64,000 nucleotides of DNA from Psychrobacter aquaticus CMS 56 (lineage in GTDB: Bacteria; Pseudomonadota; Gammaproteobacteria; Pseudomonadales; Moraxellaceae), in contig NZ_AUSW01000016.1 in NCBI RefSeq assembly GCF_000471625.1, positions 36,075-100,074 on the forward strand, read 5' to 3'. Position 1 is the stretch's first letter; the number at the start of each line of letters is the position of its first letter. Under the pieces are notes generated by a model that saw only the letters and a program-made list of their open reading frames with translations, was not told the origin of the DNA and ran no database searches. The position numbers and the translations under genes were made by a program. Positions 45,505-54,086 of this stretch are shown here, in pieces.

Positions 45505-46593
45505 CTAAAATTCATTCTCTGGGATAGCGTAAGTTTCCATATTTCCATCGGAAACTTTATATAAAGTCATAGTTATTTCACTAAACCTTACGCTATCGTA
45601 ATCTTCATATTCTTCAATGAGAACAGGTTCGGATTTAGATATATGCCCATTTTCAAGGTCTTTGTACCTAACATCATAGTATCCAGGACTAATATTGCGA
45701 ATATTAAACCCACCACCGCCTTGAATATAAAAGTGACGTACTGCTAGATCTTCTGTCTCATCTAAATAATATAACTTACCAAAAATAGCCTCGGTATTTT
45801 GACTGTTATCAATAGTAAGTATAGAAGCTCCATTATCATTAAGTTGTGGGTAGCCAGCTACATAGTTTGCCGAGGAAGGAAAAATCTCACCATTTGGCGC
45901 ATGAGTTTTATAATTCGTGCTCAGTACTTGTTGTAGTTCACTATCATCAACAAAAGTGTTTTCTGAGGTATCAAGTATATCTTCTGGTATATCGGGTACA
46001 TAAGAATAATCTTCATAGTCATCTAACTCTGGTACAGCTTCATCTAGTTCTCTTGCAGCATCTTGTACTTCTCTTTGTGCATCATATAAATCATTTGTTG
46101 CGTCGTTTGAATTGGAATCGCCAATGTATGTGACAAATACGTTTATTAAAGTTATTAAGATGACTATATAAAATATGACTTTGAGAGTTTTTAGAAGTAA
46201 AGGTTTCGCTTTAGATAAAAAATTATTTACATGATGCTTTGCATTACTAAACGATATTGAATCTGGAATATTGATTATGACGACGTTGTTTTTTCGCTTT
46301 GAAGTATTGGAAGACTCTTCATTTGAGAAGTGCCTATAATTCTTTTGTTGAGAGGCCTGATTAGCATTTTCTTCATAATCTAACAGTTGTTTATCATATT
46401 TATTACGTTCAACAGGATTTGATAAAATGCTATAGGCTTCATTGAACTGCTGCATGATCCGATCAGCATCTGCATGATTATTTTTGTCCGGATGATATTT
46501 TTGACACAACGATTTGAAAGCAGCTCTTATAACTTCTGGAGAAGCACTTCTCGACACCATTAAAGTGTCATAGTGGGTATGAAGGGTGTTCAT
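45505..46593 (-). CDS. DnaJ-domain membrane protein of unknown function
   Basis: 362-residue protein. An N-terminal J-domain covers about 5-70 and includes YHPDKN, the HPD motif that stimulates DnaK, with HYDTLMVSRSASPEVIRAAF before it. A basic linker is followed by one membrane helix (about 130-155, KVIFYIVILITLINVFVTYI). The C-terminal 200 residues contain an acidic stretch (EVQDAARELDEAVPELDDYE) and a beta-rich domain with GAS and GYYDVRYKD segments that I do not recognise. It is therefore a DnaK co-chaperone anchored in the inner membrane, role unknown. Confidence 0.85.
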   Translation of the reverse strand: MNTLHTHYDTLMVSRSASPEVIRAAFKSLCQKYHPDKNNHADADRIMQQFNEAYSILSNPVERNKYDKQLLDYEENANQASQQKNYRHFSNEESSNTSKRKNNVVIINIPDSISFSNAKHHVNNFLSKAKPLLLKTLKVIFYIVILITLINVFVTYIGDSNSNDATNDLYDAQREVQDAARELDEAVPELDDYEDYSYVPDIPEDILDTSENTFVDDSELQQVLSTNYKTHAPNGEIFPSSANYVAGYPQLNDNGASILTIDNSQNTEAIFGKLYYLDETEDLAVRHFYIQGGGGFNIRNISPGYYDVRYKDLENGHISKSEPVLIEEYEDYDSVRFSEITMTLYKVSDGNMETYAIPENEF

Positions 46594-46641
46594 ATTTAAA
46601 TGATCTTGTTAAGTGAATACTGCTTAAGTAAACATTAATCG

Positions 46642-47043
46642 TTACTCGCCATAAATCTTGACGCCGTTGGCAAAGCTACAACGTTGAATACGAGCCGTTT
46701 GTACAATGGCATCACGTTCGCCGTATAGCCGCGATAATTTTGCATCGCGCGCTTTGGTATCGTTGCTTTTGCCAACGCCAAAACTGATGTTGGGTGAGAT
46801 CCCCCAGCGTCCTGCAGAAACCCCAACGCCGACACCTGAGGTGGATAAGGTTGATTGCTCGTTACGCGCCGCGTCTACATAGCGATTGACACGGACATAC
46901 TCTTGGTTGAGCGCTTGGCAGTCATAGTTTTGATAAGTGCTTGGCGGTACATATTGCGGTGTTATATTACTCGTAGTGGCACAGCCTGAGAGACCGAAAA
47001 CGCCAGCTGCCGCCAGTAATGTCGCTGTAGTAAAGGTTTTCAT
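46642..47043 (-). CDS. Small hypothetical lipoprotein
   Basis: 133-residue predicted lipoprotein. The signal ends VFGLSGC, and GGAG lies five bases before the ATG. The mature part has a helical segment (QALNQEYVRVNRYVDAARNEQ) and a glycine-rich SGVGVGVSAGRWGISPNISFG stretch, then a basic helix with RLYGERDAIVQTARIQRC. No recognised domain. It lies between the DnaJ-domain gene and SirB2. Confidence 0.7.
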   Translation of the reverse strand: MKTFTTATLLAAAGVFGLSGCATTSNITPQYVPPSTYQNYDCQALNQEYVRVNRYVDAARNEQSTLSTSGVGVGVSAGRWGISPNISFGVGKSNDTKARDAKLSRLYGERDAIVQTARIQRCSFANGVKIYGE

Positions 47044-47208
47044 AGCTGCTCCATCAAGCCGAATTATGGTATTTGTGTTTATTTAAGATAGCAAAATTAA
47101 CCGGATTAAGATATTGACTATTTAATATTTGTTAACCCTATTTGTGAATGCTCAACACGCTCGAATATGACAATTTGTGCGACGCTCAGCGCTACTTTCG
47201 AACACTTA

Positions 47209-47568
47209 TCAAAATAAGTTTTCAGGCTTGCTAAAGGCAAGTATGACGATACCAATATAAGCCACAGCGGCAATGAGAATGCCGGTCTTTCTTTGCGTTG
47301 GCGTCGCATGAGTATTAAACGCCTTTATACTAGAACTAATGGCTGCAACCAGTAAGATGATTTTGGCAAATACCCATTGTACGGGTGCGTTGGCACTCAT
47401 TAGCTGCATTAACATGACAGCGCCTGACACAATCACGAGGGCATAGACAATATGATTGGCTATTTTGACCGCACGAGGTGCTTGTCTATTGGCGCTTAAT
47501 ACTAAGTAGCTCTGATATAAAAACAACACAACAACCAGTACGGCCATCAGCATATGTAAATGTTTCAT
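47209..47568 (-). CDS. SirB2-family membrane protein
   Basis: 119-residue protein with four hydrophobic segments. It matches the SirB family: MKHLHMLMAVLVVVLFLYQS, NHIVYALVIVSGAVMLM, WVFAKIILLVAAISS and a final helix near VAYIGIVILAF. Function unknown. GAGG lies nine bases upstream of the ATG. It is likely co-transcribed with the upstream BolA gene, 60 bp away. Confidence 0.85.
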   Translation of the reverse strand: MKHLHMLMAVLVVVLFLYQSYLVLSANRQAPRAVKIANHIVYALVIVSGAVMLMQLMSANAPVQWVFAKIILLVAAISSSIKAFNTHATPTQRKTGILIAAVAYIGIVILAFSKPENLF

Positions 47569-47628
47569 TGGATATCGTTTCCTCTAAAATGGCAGTTTTT
47601 CAGCGTATTTATACTTAGATACCGTTTG

Positions 47629-47949
47629 CTATTTGTTCTGTCCAGCGCACAACGGGCTATCAGGGCTTTGACCTTGCCATTCTGTTGGCGTGTAAGCGTG
47701 AATGGCCAGAGCGTGTACTTGGCCACCTTGAGAGGTCAATAACGAGGTAACTTGTCCATATATTAATTGATGACGAGCGACCAATCTTTTGCCATCAAAG
47801 GCATCACTGACGATAGTCAGTTTAAAATGACTTTCTTTACCTTCAAAATAACCCGCATGATCCATCGACTCATTTATCAGCTCTAAATATTGCGGTTGTA
47901 ATGCTTGTAGTTCAGCTTCCAGCGCATTAGCGGTAGGGGTGGCACTCAT
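47629..47949 (-). CDS. BolA-family protein
   Basis: 106-residue BolA-type protein, a glutaredoxin partner in iron-sulfur and iron regulation. The BolA fold includes LELINESMDHAGYFEGKESHFKLT, SDAFDGKRLVARHQLIYGQV and the conserved HALAIHAYTPTEW with a histidine likely to bind a [2Fe-2S] cluster. It has a short N-terminal extension. AAAGGA is seven bases before the ATG. Hairpin repeat C lies just upstream. Confidence 0.92.
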   Translation of the reverse strand: MSATPTANALEAELQALQPQYLELINESMDHAGYFEGKESHFKLTIVSDAFDGKRLVARHQLIYGQVTSLLTSQGGQVHALAIHAYTPTEWQGQSPDSPLCAGQNK

Positions 47950-47969
47950 AACAATCCTTTAATGTATTG

Positions 47970-48099
47970 TATAGTCGATACACGATATGATGACGCGAGA
48001 CTGGCACAATTTTTTCTTGCTGGCTGTGCCGTTGCTGCCAGAGGCTACAAAAAATGTATCCCAGTCTTGCTGACGCTTTTTTATATCGACCTGACTATA
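47970..48099. repeat. Hairpin repeat family, copy C
   Basis: About 130 bp, bounded by TATAGTC and GACTATA. The central stem (ACTGGCACAATTTTTT against AAAAAATGTATCCCAGT) is degenerate, and the loop TTGCTGGCTGTGCC matches the other copies. It lies between bolA and the M48 gene. Confidence 0.8.
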
Positions 48100-48218
48100 T
48101 TTAATGGTATTTAGCCGCGTAAAAATGGCGTGTCGTGTCCATTATAGCAGAGGCGATTGGCTGTATGGCAGGCTATTGCGTAGCGCCTGTTTCTAAAGCG
48201 TATTCTCATTTTTTACAT

Positions 48219-48255
48219 AAAAAAGCAGAGCACAATTTATCGTTTGTACTCTGCT
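48219..48255 (-). terminator. Terminator after the M48 lipoprotein (minus strand)
   Basis: Perfect-type stem AGCAGAGCACAA / TTGTACTCTGCT with a T-run on the minus strand (As at 48219-48224). It serves the gene at 48317. Confidence 0.85.
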
Positions 48256-48316
48256 CTTATGCTCTAACAGTTCCTATTAAAACAGTGCTCACTCAAAGCA
48301 GCATGCTTAAAATCAA

Positions 48317-49129
48317 CTAACGACGCGCCTTTTGATACAGTGGCATGACTTTAGGCATCAATGATTGTAGTTCAGCAATGCGGTTGCTACTTGATGGGTG
48401 AGTACTCAAGAACTGTGGTGGCTCGCCTTGGCTGGCGCGCTGCATTTTTTGCCACAGAGTAATCGCCGCTTGTGGATTGTAACCTGCGCGTGCCATCAGC
48501 TCTAGACCAATCTGGTCGGCTTCGGCTTCTTGGGTGCGACTATGGGGACGACTCAAACCCAAATCACCTGCGACGTTTGCTAGCTCTGCCTGACCTTGTG
48601 ATAAGCCAAAAATGCTAGCAGCAACGCCGATACCGGTTTGTGTAGCGTATTGGCGTGATAGGCGTTCACGTGAATGCTCGCGTAGTGCATGCGATATCTC
48701 GTGACCCATAATCGCGGCAATTTCATCATCTGTTAAATTCAAACGATCAATGATACCTGAGTAAAACATAATTTTACCGCCTGGCATGACAAAGGCGTTT
48801 AGCTGATCTGACTTAATGGTATGCACTTCCCATTGCCATTTCGCTGCATCTGGGCGATAGACACCAACTTGACCGATCAAACGGTTAGAGATGTTTTTTA
48901 GGCGATTGAGTTGTGCCTTGTTGGTATCTAGCAAACCGCGTGCTCGGGCTTCCTGTAGAGTCTTAGCATAACTTTGTGCTGATAACTGCAACACTTGCTC
49001 GCTAGAGACTAAGAGCAACTGCTGACGGTCAACGCCAACCGCGCCAGTATTGGTCGTACTTGTACAACCTGTCAGACTTAATGCTGACAATGACGCCGCC
49101 ATCACCGTAGTGGTTAATAATTTCTTCAT
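48317..49129 (-). CDS. M48-family metallopeptidase lipoprotein
   Basis: Predicted zinc protease of the periplasm or outer membrane (270 residues). The start ATG 49129 follows GAGG and gives a lipoprotein signal ending LSLTGC; a longer frame upstream is not supported. The zinc motif is MGHEISHALREHSRE, and AEADQIGLELMARAGYNP supplies a further ligand, as in the BepA/LoiP-type family. The likely role is quality control of outer-membrane proteins. Confidence 0.92.
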   Translation of the reverse strand: MKKLLTTTVMAASLSALSLTGCTSTTNTGAVGVDRQQLLLVSSEQVLQLSAQSYAKTLQEARARGLLDTNKAQLNRLKNISNRLIGQVGVYRPDAAKWQWEVHTIKSDQLNAFVMPGGKIMFYSGIIDRLNLTDDEIAAIMGHEISHALREHSRERLSRQYATQTGIGVAASIFGLSQGQAELANVAGDLGLSRPHSRTQEAEADQIGLELMARAGYNPQAAITLWQKMQRASQGEPPQFLSTHPSSSNRIAELQSLMPKVMPLYQKARR

Positions 49130-49482
49130 AATAAATATCCTCGCTATAAATGGTAAAAAGTAAAATTGCACAAACCAGATACTGAAAAAAATAGGTAAAA
49201 AGCAGCCTTTTATTAATATTCTACGAGCGCTTGCCCATCTACCGAAACAGTAAAATTTTACCTGAACTGTCATTAGCCATAAGTATAATAATGTTAACAA
49301 GACAAAACCAAGGCAGAAATAGTAACAACACAACGTATGATTGTAAGCGCCCAAGAGACGAGAAAGAAAAAACAATTTTATTTCATAGCAGTAGTTGATA
49401 TGAAATCAATTACTTACGTGAATTTTTGTCTTAGGATAGACACTTAAAACGAAAATATTAGCAATAAAGTTTAAAAAATATA

Positions 49483-49510
49483 TTGACACATGCAGAATAT
49501 TTGCTAGAAT
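49483..49510 (+). promoter_or_regulatory. Sigma-70 promoter of tRNA-Gly
   Basis: TTGACA at 49483-49488 and TAGAAT at 49505-49510 with 16-bp spacing. It lies about 50 bp before the tRNA. The 49130-49482 stretch upstream holds no gene that I can support. Confidence 0.8.
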
Positions 49511-49560
49511 AGCCAGCCTATCAAGACGTAGTCTTTAACGACATTACGATTTGATATTTA

Positions 49561-49635
49561 GCGGGAATAGCTCAGTGGTAGAGCATAACCTTGCCAAGGT
49601 TGGGGTCGAGAGTTCGAATCTCTTTTCCCGCTCCA
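49561..49635 (+). tRNA. tRNA-Gly(GCC)
   Basis: Complete tRNA with acceptor GCGGGAA paired to TTCCCGC, anticodon loop CTTGCCAA giving anticodon GCC (glycine), T-loop GTTCGAATC and an encoded CCA (49633-49635). It has its own promoter and a strong terminator. Confidence 0.97.
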
Positions 49636-49656
49636 AATATGGCTTGAAAAAGCACC

Positions 49657-49689
49657 AAAAGCCTCACTTCATAGTGAGGCTTTTTTTTT
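49657..49689 (+). terminator. Terminator of tRNA-Gly
   Basis: Perfect 8-bp stem GCCTCACT / AGTGAGGC (49661-49668 and 49673-49680) with loop TCAT, followed by nine Ts. Confidence 0.92.
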
Positions 49690-49705
49690 ATGCGTGAAAT
49701 TTGAT

Positions 49706-49748
49706 TAGGGCATGTTCTCAATCTGAACGAGAATGACTTAAAAACAAA
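49706..49748. mobile_element. Truncated end of the MITE-like element
   Basis: The first 33 bases (TAGGGCATGTTCTCAATCTG onward to 49738) match the left end of the 174-bp element at 32513 with five differences, all transitions. The sequence then ends abruptly at the insertion sequence boundary. Confidence 0.75.
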
Positions 49749-50463
49749 GGGGCTGTAGTAGATAAGGATTAAATATCGCACCATTTTCTCAGGGTTTTAA
49801 GCTGATTAGATGGTGACCCATAGTTAAATCTAAACTCGCACTCTTTTAAAAATAAATGGAAGTTCTTCTTATCGATTCCATTATATTTCCTGAGTGTTCG
49901 TTTAGACTGATTCCAGAAGTTCTCAATACCATTGATGTGATTGTTTTTACCGCAAGTAAACTCTTTAGAGTGATTGACTCTGAAATGTTTAAAGTCGCTC
50001 ACATCCAAGGCATTGTAACTTCGATAGCTGTCAGTATAAACAAAGCTGTCAGGCTTGATTTTACGCTTGATAACGGGCATTAGCGTGGTTTGTTTGGTGT
50101 CTGCTACGACAATGGTATAAACCTTACCATTTCGTTTTAGGATACCAAACACCGCTGTCTTACCAGCAGCACCTCGACCTCTTTTGCCTTTACGTACACC
50201 GCCGAAGTAACTTTCATCTAATTCGACTTCACCGTCAAAGATGTCATCTGCTTCAAGAGATAAATAATACTCTATAACGAGTCTTATTTTATGATAAAAA
50301 AGTGCCGCAGTATTAGGTTGAATATTGAGTAAATCTGCGGCTGTTCTAGCGGTTACTTCAGCCGTAAAAAACTCTAACAGTCGTTGCTGCTCTTTTTTAC
50401 TTAGTTTACAACGGGTTATCTTCATAAAAGTAGTCTAGCATAGTGCTTATCTACTACAGCCCC
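49749..50463. mobile_element. IS1595-family (IS1016-type) insertion sequence
   Basis: 715-bp element with 18-bp perfect terminal inverted repeats GGGGCTGTAGTAGATAAG at both ends, enclosing a single intact transposase gene. Flanks AAAACAAA and GCAAAAAA are not identical, so no 8-bp target duplication is visible. The left neighbour is a MITE fragment and the right neighbour a hairpin-repeat fragment. Confidence 0.93.
49769..50425 (-). CDS. IS1595-family transposase
   Basis: Transposase of 218 residues filling the IS. An N-terminal helix-turn-helix-like region (FFTAEVTARTAADLLNIQPNTA) precedes the ISXO2-like DDE/N domain, with acidic and Asn/Glu catalytic candidates in ELDESYFGG, VYTDSYRSY and HINGIENFWNQSKRTL. 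The frame is complete, so the element could be active. The terminal repeats lie 20 bp beyond the stop codon and 38 bp upstream of the start codon. Confidence 0.95.
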   Translation of the reverse strand: MKITRCKLSKKEQQRLLEFFTAEVTARTAADLLNIQPNTAALFYHKIRLVIEYYLSLEADDIFDGEVELDESYFGGVRKGKRGRGAAGKTAVFGILKRNGKVYTIVVADTKQTTLMPVIKRKIKPDSFVYTDSYRSYNALDVSDFKHFRVNHSKEFTCGKNNHINGIENFWNQSKRTLRKYNGIDKKNFHLFLKECEFRFNYGSPSNQLKTLRKWCDI

Positions 50464-50464
50464 G

Positions 50465-50516
50465 CAAAAAATTTACACCAGCCATACTGTAGCGACTCTA
50501 AGGTATTTCAACTATA
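50465..50516. repeat. Hairpin repeat family, truncated copy D
   Basis: Only the right half remains: CAAAAAATTTACACCAGCC and the end AACTATA, matching the right arm of copies A-C. The left arm is missing and the IS begins directly at the break. Confidence 0.75.
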
Positions 50517-50821
50517 GTGCTCGCACAACCAATGAGTGATATTGATAGTGAATCGCTTTCTAAGCGAATAATTGATTCTACTTATTTTACTTTTTGTAAG
50601 ATTAACTTAACCTAATTTAATTTTTATTAGTTATGCTAATAGATGTGCTATCATTGCATTTCTTGATAGGTAACGTTACGTTTGAAAGGTAAGAATAGCA
50701 ATTTGCGTTTATCACTGGTTATCTAATCATATTCAACAATTTTAATAGGTTTCTGTATTCAAAAAATGTATTAGTAACAAGTATTATGAATATTTAACCT
50801 ACTGGTAAAAAAAGAAATATT

Positions 50822-51535
50822 ATGAAAACGATTTATCATGCAGCAAATTCTCGCGGTGATGCAAACCATGGCTGGCTAAAGAGCAAACATACCTTTAGTT
50901 TTGCTAATTACTATAATCCTGAGCGTATGGGTTTTGGAGTCTTACGGGTCATCAACGATGATTTTGTCATTGGTGGTAAAGGTTTTGGTAAGCACTCGCA
51001 TCGTGACATGGAGATTATCAGTATCCCATTGGCTGGCAAGCTTGCGCATGGCGACAATATCGGCAATGAAGGCGTTATCGAGACTGGCGAGATTCAAGTC
51101 ATGTCAGCAGGCACGGGGATTACGCACAGTGAAATGAATGGCGATACGGATGAGCCTGTTCAGTTTTTGCAGATTTGGGTCATGCCAAATAAAATGAACG
51201 TCGTCCCGCGTTATCAGCAAGTGCGCATGAGTGAGCTTATGCAGCCGAATGAATTTAATCAGATATTGTCACCCAATGTTGATGATGCTGGTGTGTGGGT
51301 TTATCAAGATGCATGGTTTAGCATGGGTGATTTCGATAAAGGTGTTAGCGAAAATTATCATCTTAAAGACCCTAATAACGGTGTTTATGTCTTTGTTATC
51401 AGTGGTAAAGTAACCGTAAACGATGACACATTAGCTACACGCGATGGTCTTTGCATTTGGGATACTGACAGCTTCAGGATAGAGGTAGCAGAAGATACGA
51501 AGGTATTGGTGATGGAAGTACCTATTACCCTTTAA
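50822..51535 (+). CDS. Pirin family protein
   Basis: Bicupin metalloprotein of 237 residues. The pirin signature is KGFGKHSHRDMEIISIPLAG with metal-binding histidines, then GDTDEPVQFLQIWVMPN and HSEMN. The C-terminal cupin contains the GVYVFVISGKVTVN stretch. Some bacterial pirins have quercetinase activity; the role here is unknown. The ribosome binding site is weak (AAAGAAAT). The 50517-50821 spacer holds no gene that I can see. Confidence 0.9.
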   Translation: MKTIYHAANSRGDANHGWLKSKHTFSFANYYNPERMGFGVLRVINDDFVIGGKGFGKHSHRDMEIISIPLAGKLAHGDNIGNEGVIETGEIQVMSAGTGITHSEMNGDTDEPVQFLQIWVMPNKMNVVPRYQQVRMSELMQPNEFNQILSPNVDDAGVWVYQDAWFSMGDFDKGVSENYHLKDPNNGVYVFVISGKVTVNDDTLATRDGLCIWDTDSFRIEVAEDTKVLVMEVPITL

Positions 51536-51753
51536 CAAACTCTTTCTAACAAAGAGCTATTTATCCATTTAGCTTTTAAAAAATAGCCTTAGGGCTAGGT
51601 TTATTTACAAAAATAAAATAGGGGTTTCATTGAATTATTTTCATAATGAAGCAGATTATATGTGTCGTTTAAATTTCAACTTTTAATCATAGGGATTAAT
51701 AGTTGAGAGTGACCAAATTTAGATTATTTATAACAACAACGTGGAGAAGTACT

Positions 51754-52365
51754 ATGTCAGATTTAAAAGTATTACAGCAACTTGCAGAGAAACGTCGTTC
51801 AATTTATGCACTAAGCGACCAACTACCAGTATCTAACGATGAAGTCGTCAAGCTGGTTGAGCATGCTATTTTGCATACGCCATCATCGTTTAACTCACAA
51901 TCAACGCGTATCGTCGTTTTGTTCGGCGATGACCATAAAAAACTGTGGGATATAACCGAAGAGACTTTACGTGTTATCGTTGGTGACGAGGAGGCTTTTA
52001 AGTCTACCGAAGGAAAGATTGCAGGTTTTAGAGCTGGCGCTGGTACTGTGTTGTTCTTCGAAGATCAGGGCGTTGTCAGAGGCATGCAAGAAGCAGCGCC
52101 TTTATATGCTGACAACTTCCCAATCTGGTCAACTCAAACCAACGCCATGCACCAGTATGTCATCTGGACGGCACTAGCCAGTATCGATGTCGGGGCAAAT
52201 TTGCAGCATTACAATCCTATCATTGATGAAAGAGTTGCTAGTGCTTGGAACATCGATGCAGACTGGGAACTTAAAGCACAAATGGTATTTGGTGCTATTG
52301 CACAGCCAGCAGGCGATAAAGAGTTCAAGCCACTTGATGAGCGTATGAAAGTGTTTGGTGCGTAA
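51754..52365 (+). CDS. Nitroreductase family protein
   Basis: FMN-dependent oxidoreductase of 203 residues. The ATG at 51754 follows GGAGAAG; an upstream ATG at 51703 lacks a ribosome binding site. Family motifs are EKRRSIYALSDQLPVSNDEV (FMN-phosphate binding), HTPSSFNSQSTRIVVLFGDD and HQYVIWTALASIDVGANLQH. Likely a small-molecule reductase of the HI1542/YdfN-like group; substrate unknown. A terminator follows. Confidence 0.9.
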   Translation: MSDLKVLQQLAEKRRSIYALSDQLPVSNDEVVKLVEHAILHTPSSFNSQSTRIVVLFGDDHKKLWDITEETLRVIVGDEEAFKSTEGKIAGFRAGAGTVLFFEDQGVVRGMQEAAPLYADNFPIWSTQTNAMHQYVIWTALASIDVGANLQHYNPIIDERVASAWNIDADWELKAQMVFGAIAQPAGDKEFKPLDERMKVFGA

Positions 52366-52431
52366 TTAAACCTGTCGGCTTATTTGTAGGTAACTTCCCA
52401 AATAAGTCGTGTGTTTGATAGATACATAAAT

Positions 52432-52473
52432 AAAAAAGCGTCGCTCAACGAATGGTTGGGCGGCGCTTTTTTT
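52432..52473 (+). terminator. Terminator after the nitroreductase gene
   Basis: Strong stem built from AAGCGTCGCTCAAC and GTTGGGCGGCGCTT (wobbles allowed), preceded by As and followed by seven Ts. Confidence 0.9.
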
Positions 52474-52563
52474 ATTTAAAAAATGCAAAGAAGGCAAAAG
52501 TGATTAAATACAGTCAATAACCGTTAAAATGCGGCAGGTATGAATTTTTAAGCTTCAATTCCA

Positions 52564-53016
52564 TCAGCTGGTTTCACTCTGTTTGCGGCGCATCAGATTA
52601 TTGGCGACCCATGCTGGACCGATCAACAAAAACTGTAAATCTTCAAAGAATGATGGTTTTTTCCCTTCGATTTTATGACCAATAAACTGTCCAATCCAAG
52701 CGACGATAAAGACACCTGCCCAGACTTTAAAGCCCCATGGCAATACGGCCATAACCGATAAACAAATGAGAATGAACATACCCATTGCCAAAAACAGCGG
52801 TGTAGATAGGCGCATATAAAACAATAATACTAGAGCGCTGAGAACCAAAGTAAACCAGACCGAAAGTGACATCCCCATACCTAGCAAGCTGACAAAGATG
52901 GTGGGGACACACAGCCAATGGATTTTTTTGTTAATCAAGTTTTGGTGACTGACAGAGTATTCACTGAGCCATTGTTCTAGCGTACGTTTAGACATGCGTG
53001 GTTGATTACGAGACAT
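52564..53016 (-). CDS. DUF962/Mpo1-like membrane protein
   Basis: 150-residue protein with the Mpo1/DUF962 start (TLEQWLSEYSVSHQNLINKKIHWLCVPTIFVSLL) containing conserved histidines. Four hydrophobic segments follow, with IGQFIGHKIEGKKPSFFEDL near the end. Relatives in yeast are 2-hydroxy fatty-acid dioxygenases; bacterial roles are unproven. GGGAGG lies six bases before the ATG. Confidence 0.88.
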   Translation of the reverse strand: MSRNQPRMSKRTLEQWLSEYSVSHQNLINKKIHWLCVPTIFVSLLGMGMSLSVWFTLVLSALVLLFYMRLSTPLFLAMGMFILICLSVMAVLPWGFKVWAGVFIVAWIGQFIGHKIEGKKPSFFEDLQFLLIGPAWVANNLMRRKQSETS

Positions 53017-53211
53017 ACTAACCTCCCTGTTAGTAGTTGAAATGATAAGCTGATAGCAGTCGCTGAGCTGAACGCTAATGCAGTGCTTAATATCAGTTGT
53101 AGCATTAATTGAGCCAATCTACCATTTTATCTGATAGACGCCGCAGTCAAACTTACTCGTATTGTTGGCGCGGCGGTAGCAACATTGGTCTCGAATATCT
53201 AAAGTTTTAGT

Positions 53212-53237
53212 GAACAAGGCTATCCTCAGCCTTGTTC
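53212..53237. repeat. Inverted repeat at the pnuC stop codon
   Basis: Perfect 10-bp inverted repeat GAACAAGGCT / AGCCTTGTTC (53212-53221 and 53228-53237) overlapping the pnuC stop. The following minus-strand sequence is only weakly T-rich, so it may be a poor terminator or stability hairpin. Confidence 0.55.
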
Positions 53238-53957
53238 GCTGCGATGCCATTCGTAAAGACCAATAAACGCATTCACTTGATAAATCATGGTTTGAATGGC
53301 AAAGATATAATTGCCTGACATAAGGTTGACGATGAGCCAAACGAAATTCACGACAATCCATAACCACCAGTTAAATGAATAACGTAAAATCATAGCGGCC
53401 TGAGCCGTAATAGACAGTACAAACGCAATAACGTTGATCCAAAAGAAAGAGATGAACCCTAAAAATTTACTGTTATCATCCTCGACCACCGCATAACCAT
53501 AGCTCGCCAATAAGTTATTTACCGTTGGGAAAAGAGCAAGACCAATAATAATAAATGCTGCCGTAATCAACCAAACTGCTTTGCTCGCTGACTTAGGGAT
53601 CATGTCACCATCAGGATCAGTGTGCTTCGACCAGTAGAATATTCCGTAGACATGGGTAAAAAAGTTAAAAAGCGGCGCGAGCATCAGACCAACAGCGCCA
53701 GAGGTCGCTTGCACGATTACTTCGCCAGCGGTTGCCCCCATACCAAAGCCATTGCCCATGACGTTTTTGCGGAAGGACAGCGAAACCACACATACCAAGC
53801 CAATAAATGAGACGGCCAAATAAAACATATCGAGTGTTGTATGGTCCGTGGTGAGCCAAAAACCTGCGGACAAGGCAATGACGCCGCACATAAACCAAAT
53901 AACAATCCACTGCATCGCCCACTTACCAGTAATGTTGTCCAATAGCTGAATACGCAT
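53226..53957 (-). CDS. pnuC: Nicotinamide riboside transporter PnuC
   Basis: Inner-membrane transporter of about 243 residues. The ATG at 53957 follows GAGGAAAGAG and is favoured over an earlier ATG. It has seven or so hydrophobic segments and PnuC-type motifs near the C-terminus (NWWLWIVVNFVWLIVNLMS, QTMIYQVNAFIGLYEW). It imports nicotinamide riboside, which the NadR-type kinase encoded upstream would phosphorylate. It follows nadR on the same strand, 129 bp later. Confidence 0.92.
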   Translation of the reverse strand: MRIQLLDNITGKWAMQWIVIWFMCGVIALSAGFWLTTDHTTLDMFYLAVSFIGLVCVVSLSFRKNVMGNGFGMGATAGEVIVQATSGAVGLMLAPLFNFFTHVYGIFYWSKHTDPDGDMIPKSASKAVWLITAAFIIIGLALFPTVNNLLASYGYAVVEDDNSKFLGFISFFWINVIAFVLSITAQAAMILRYSFNWWLWIVVNFVWLIVNLMSGNYIFAIQTMIYQVNAFIGLYEWHRSEQG

Positions 53958-54032
53958 AGCTCTTTCCTCTAAGATAAATAATGACTGCAACAAAGTGCTA
54001 ACTGCGAAGCGCTAGCTAAACAAATGAATAGA

Positions 54033-54054
54033 GCGTGTTGAACCTTCAACACGC
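54033..54054. repeat. Perfect hairpin between nadR and pnuC
   Basis: 10-bp perfect inverted repeat GCGTGTTGAA / TTCAACACGC with a two-base centre. It has no T-run on either strand. It could be an operator or an mRNA processing hairpin. Confidence 0.5.
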
Positions 54055-54086
54055 CCTATTATAAATAGAGCACTTATAAGTGCATG

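Noticed and set aside
48135..48320. Plus-strand ORF of 61 codons between repeat C and the M48 gene
   Set aside because: It overlaps the minus-strand terminator and has no ribosome binding site or recognisable domain.
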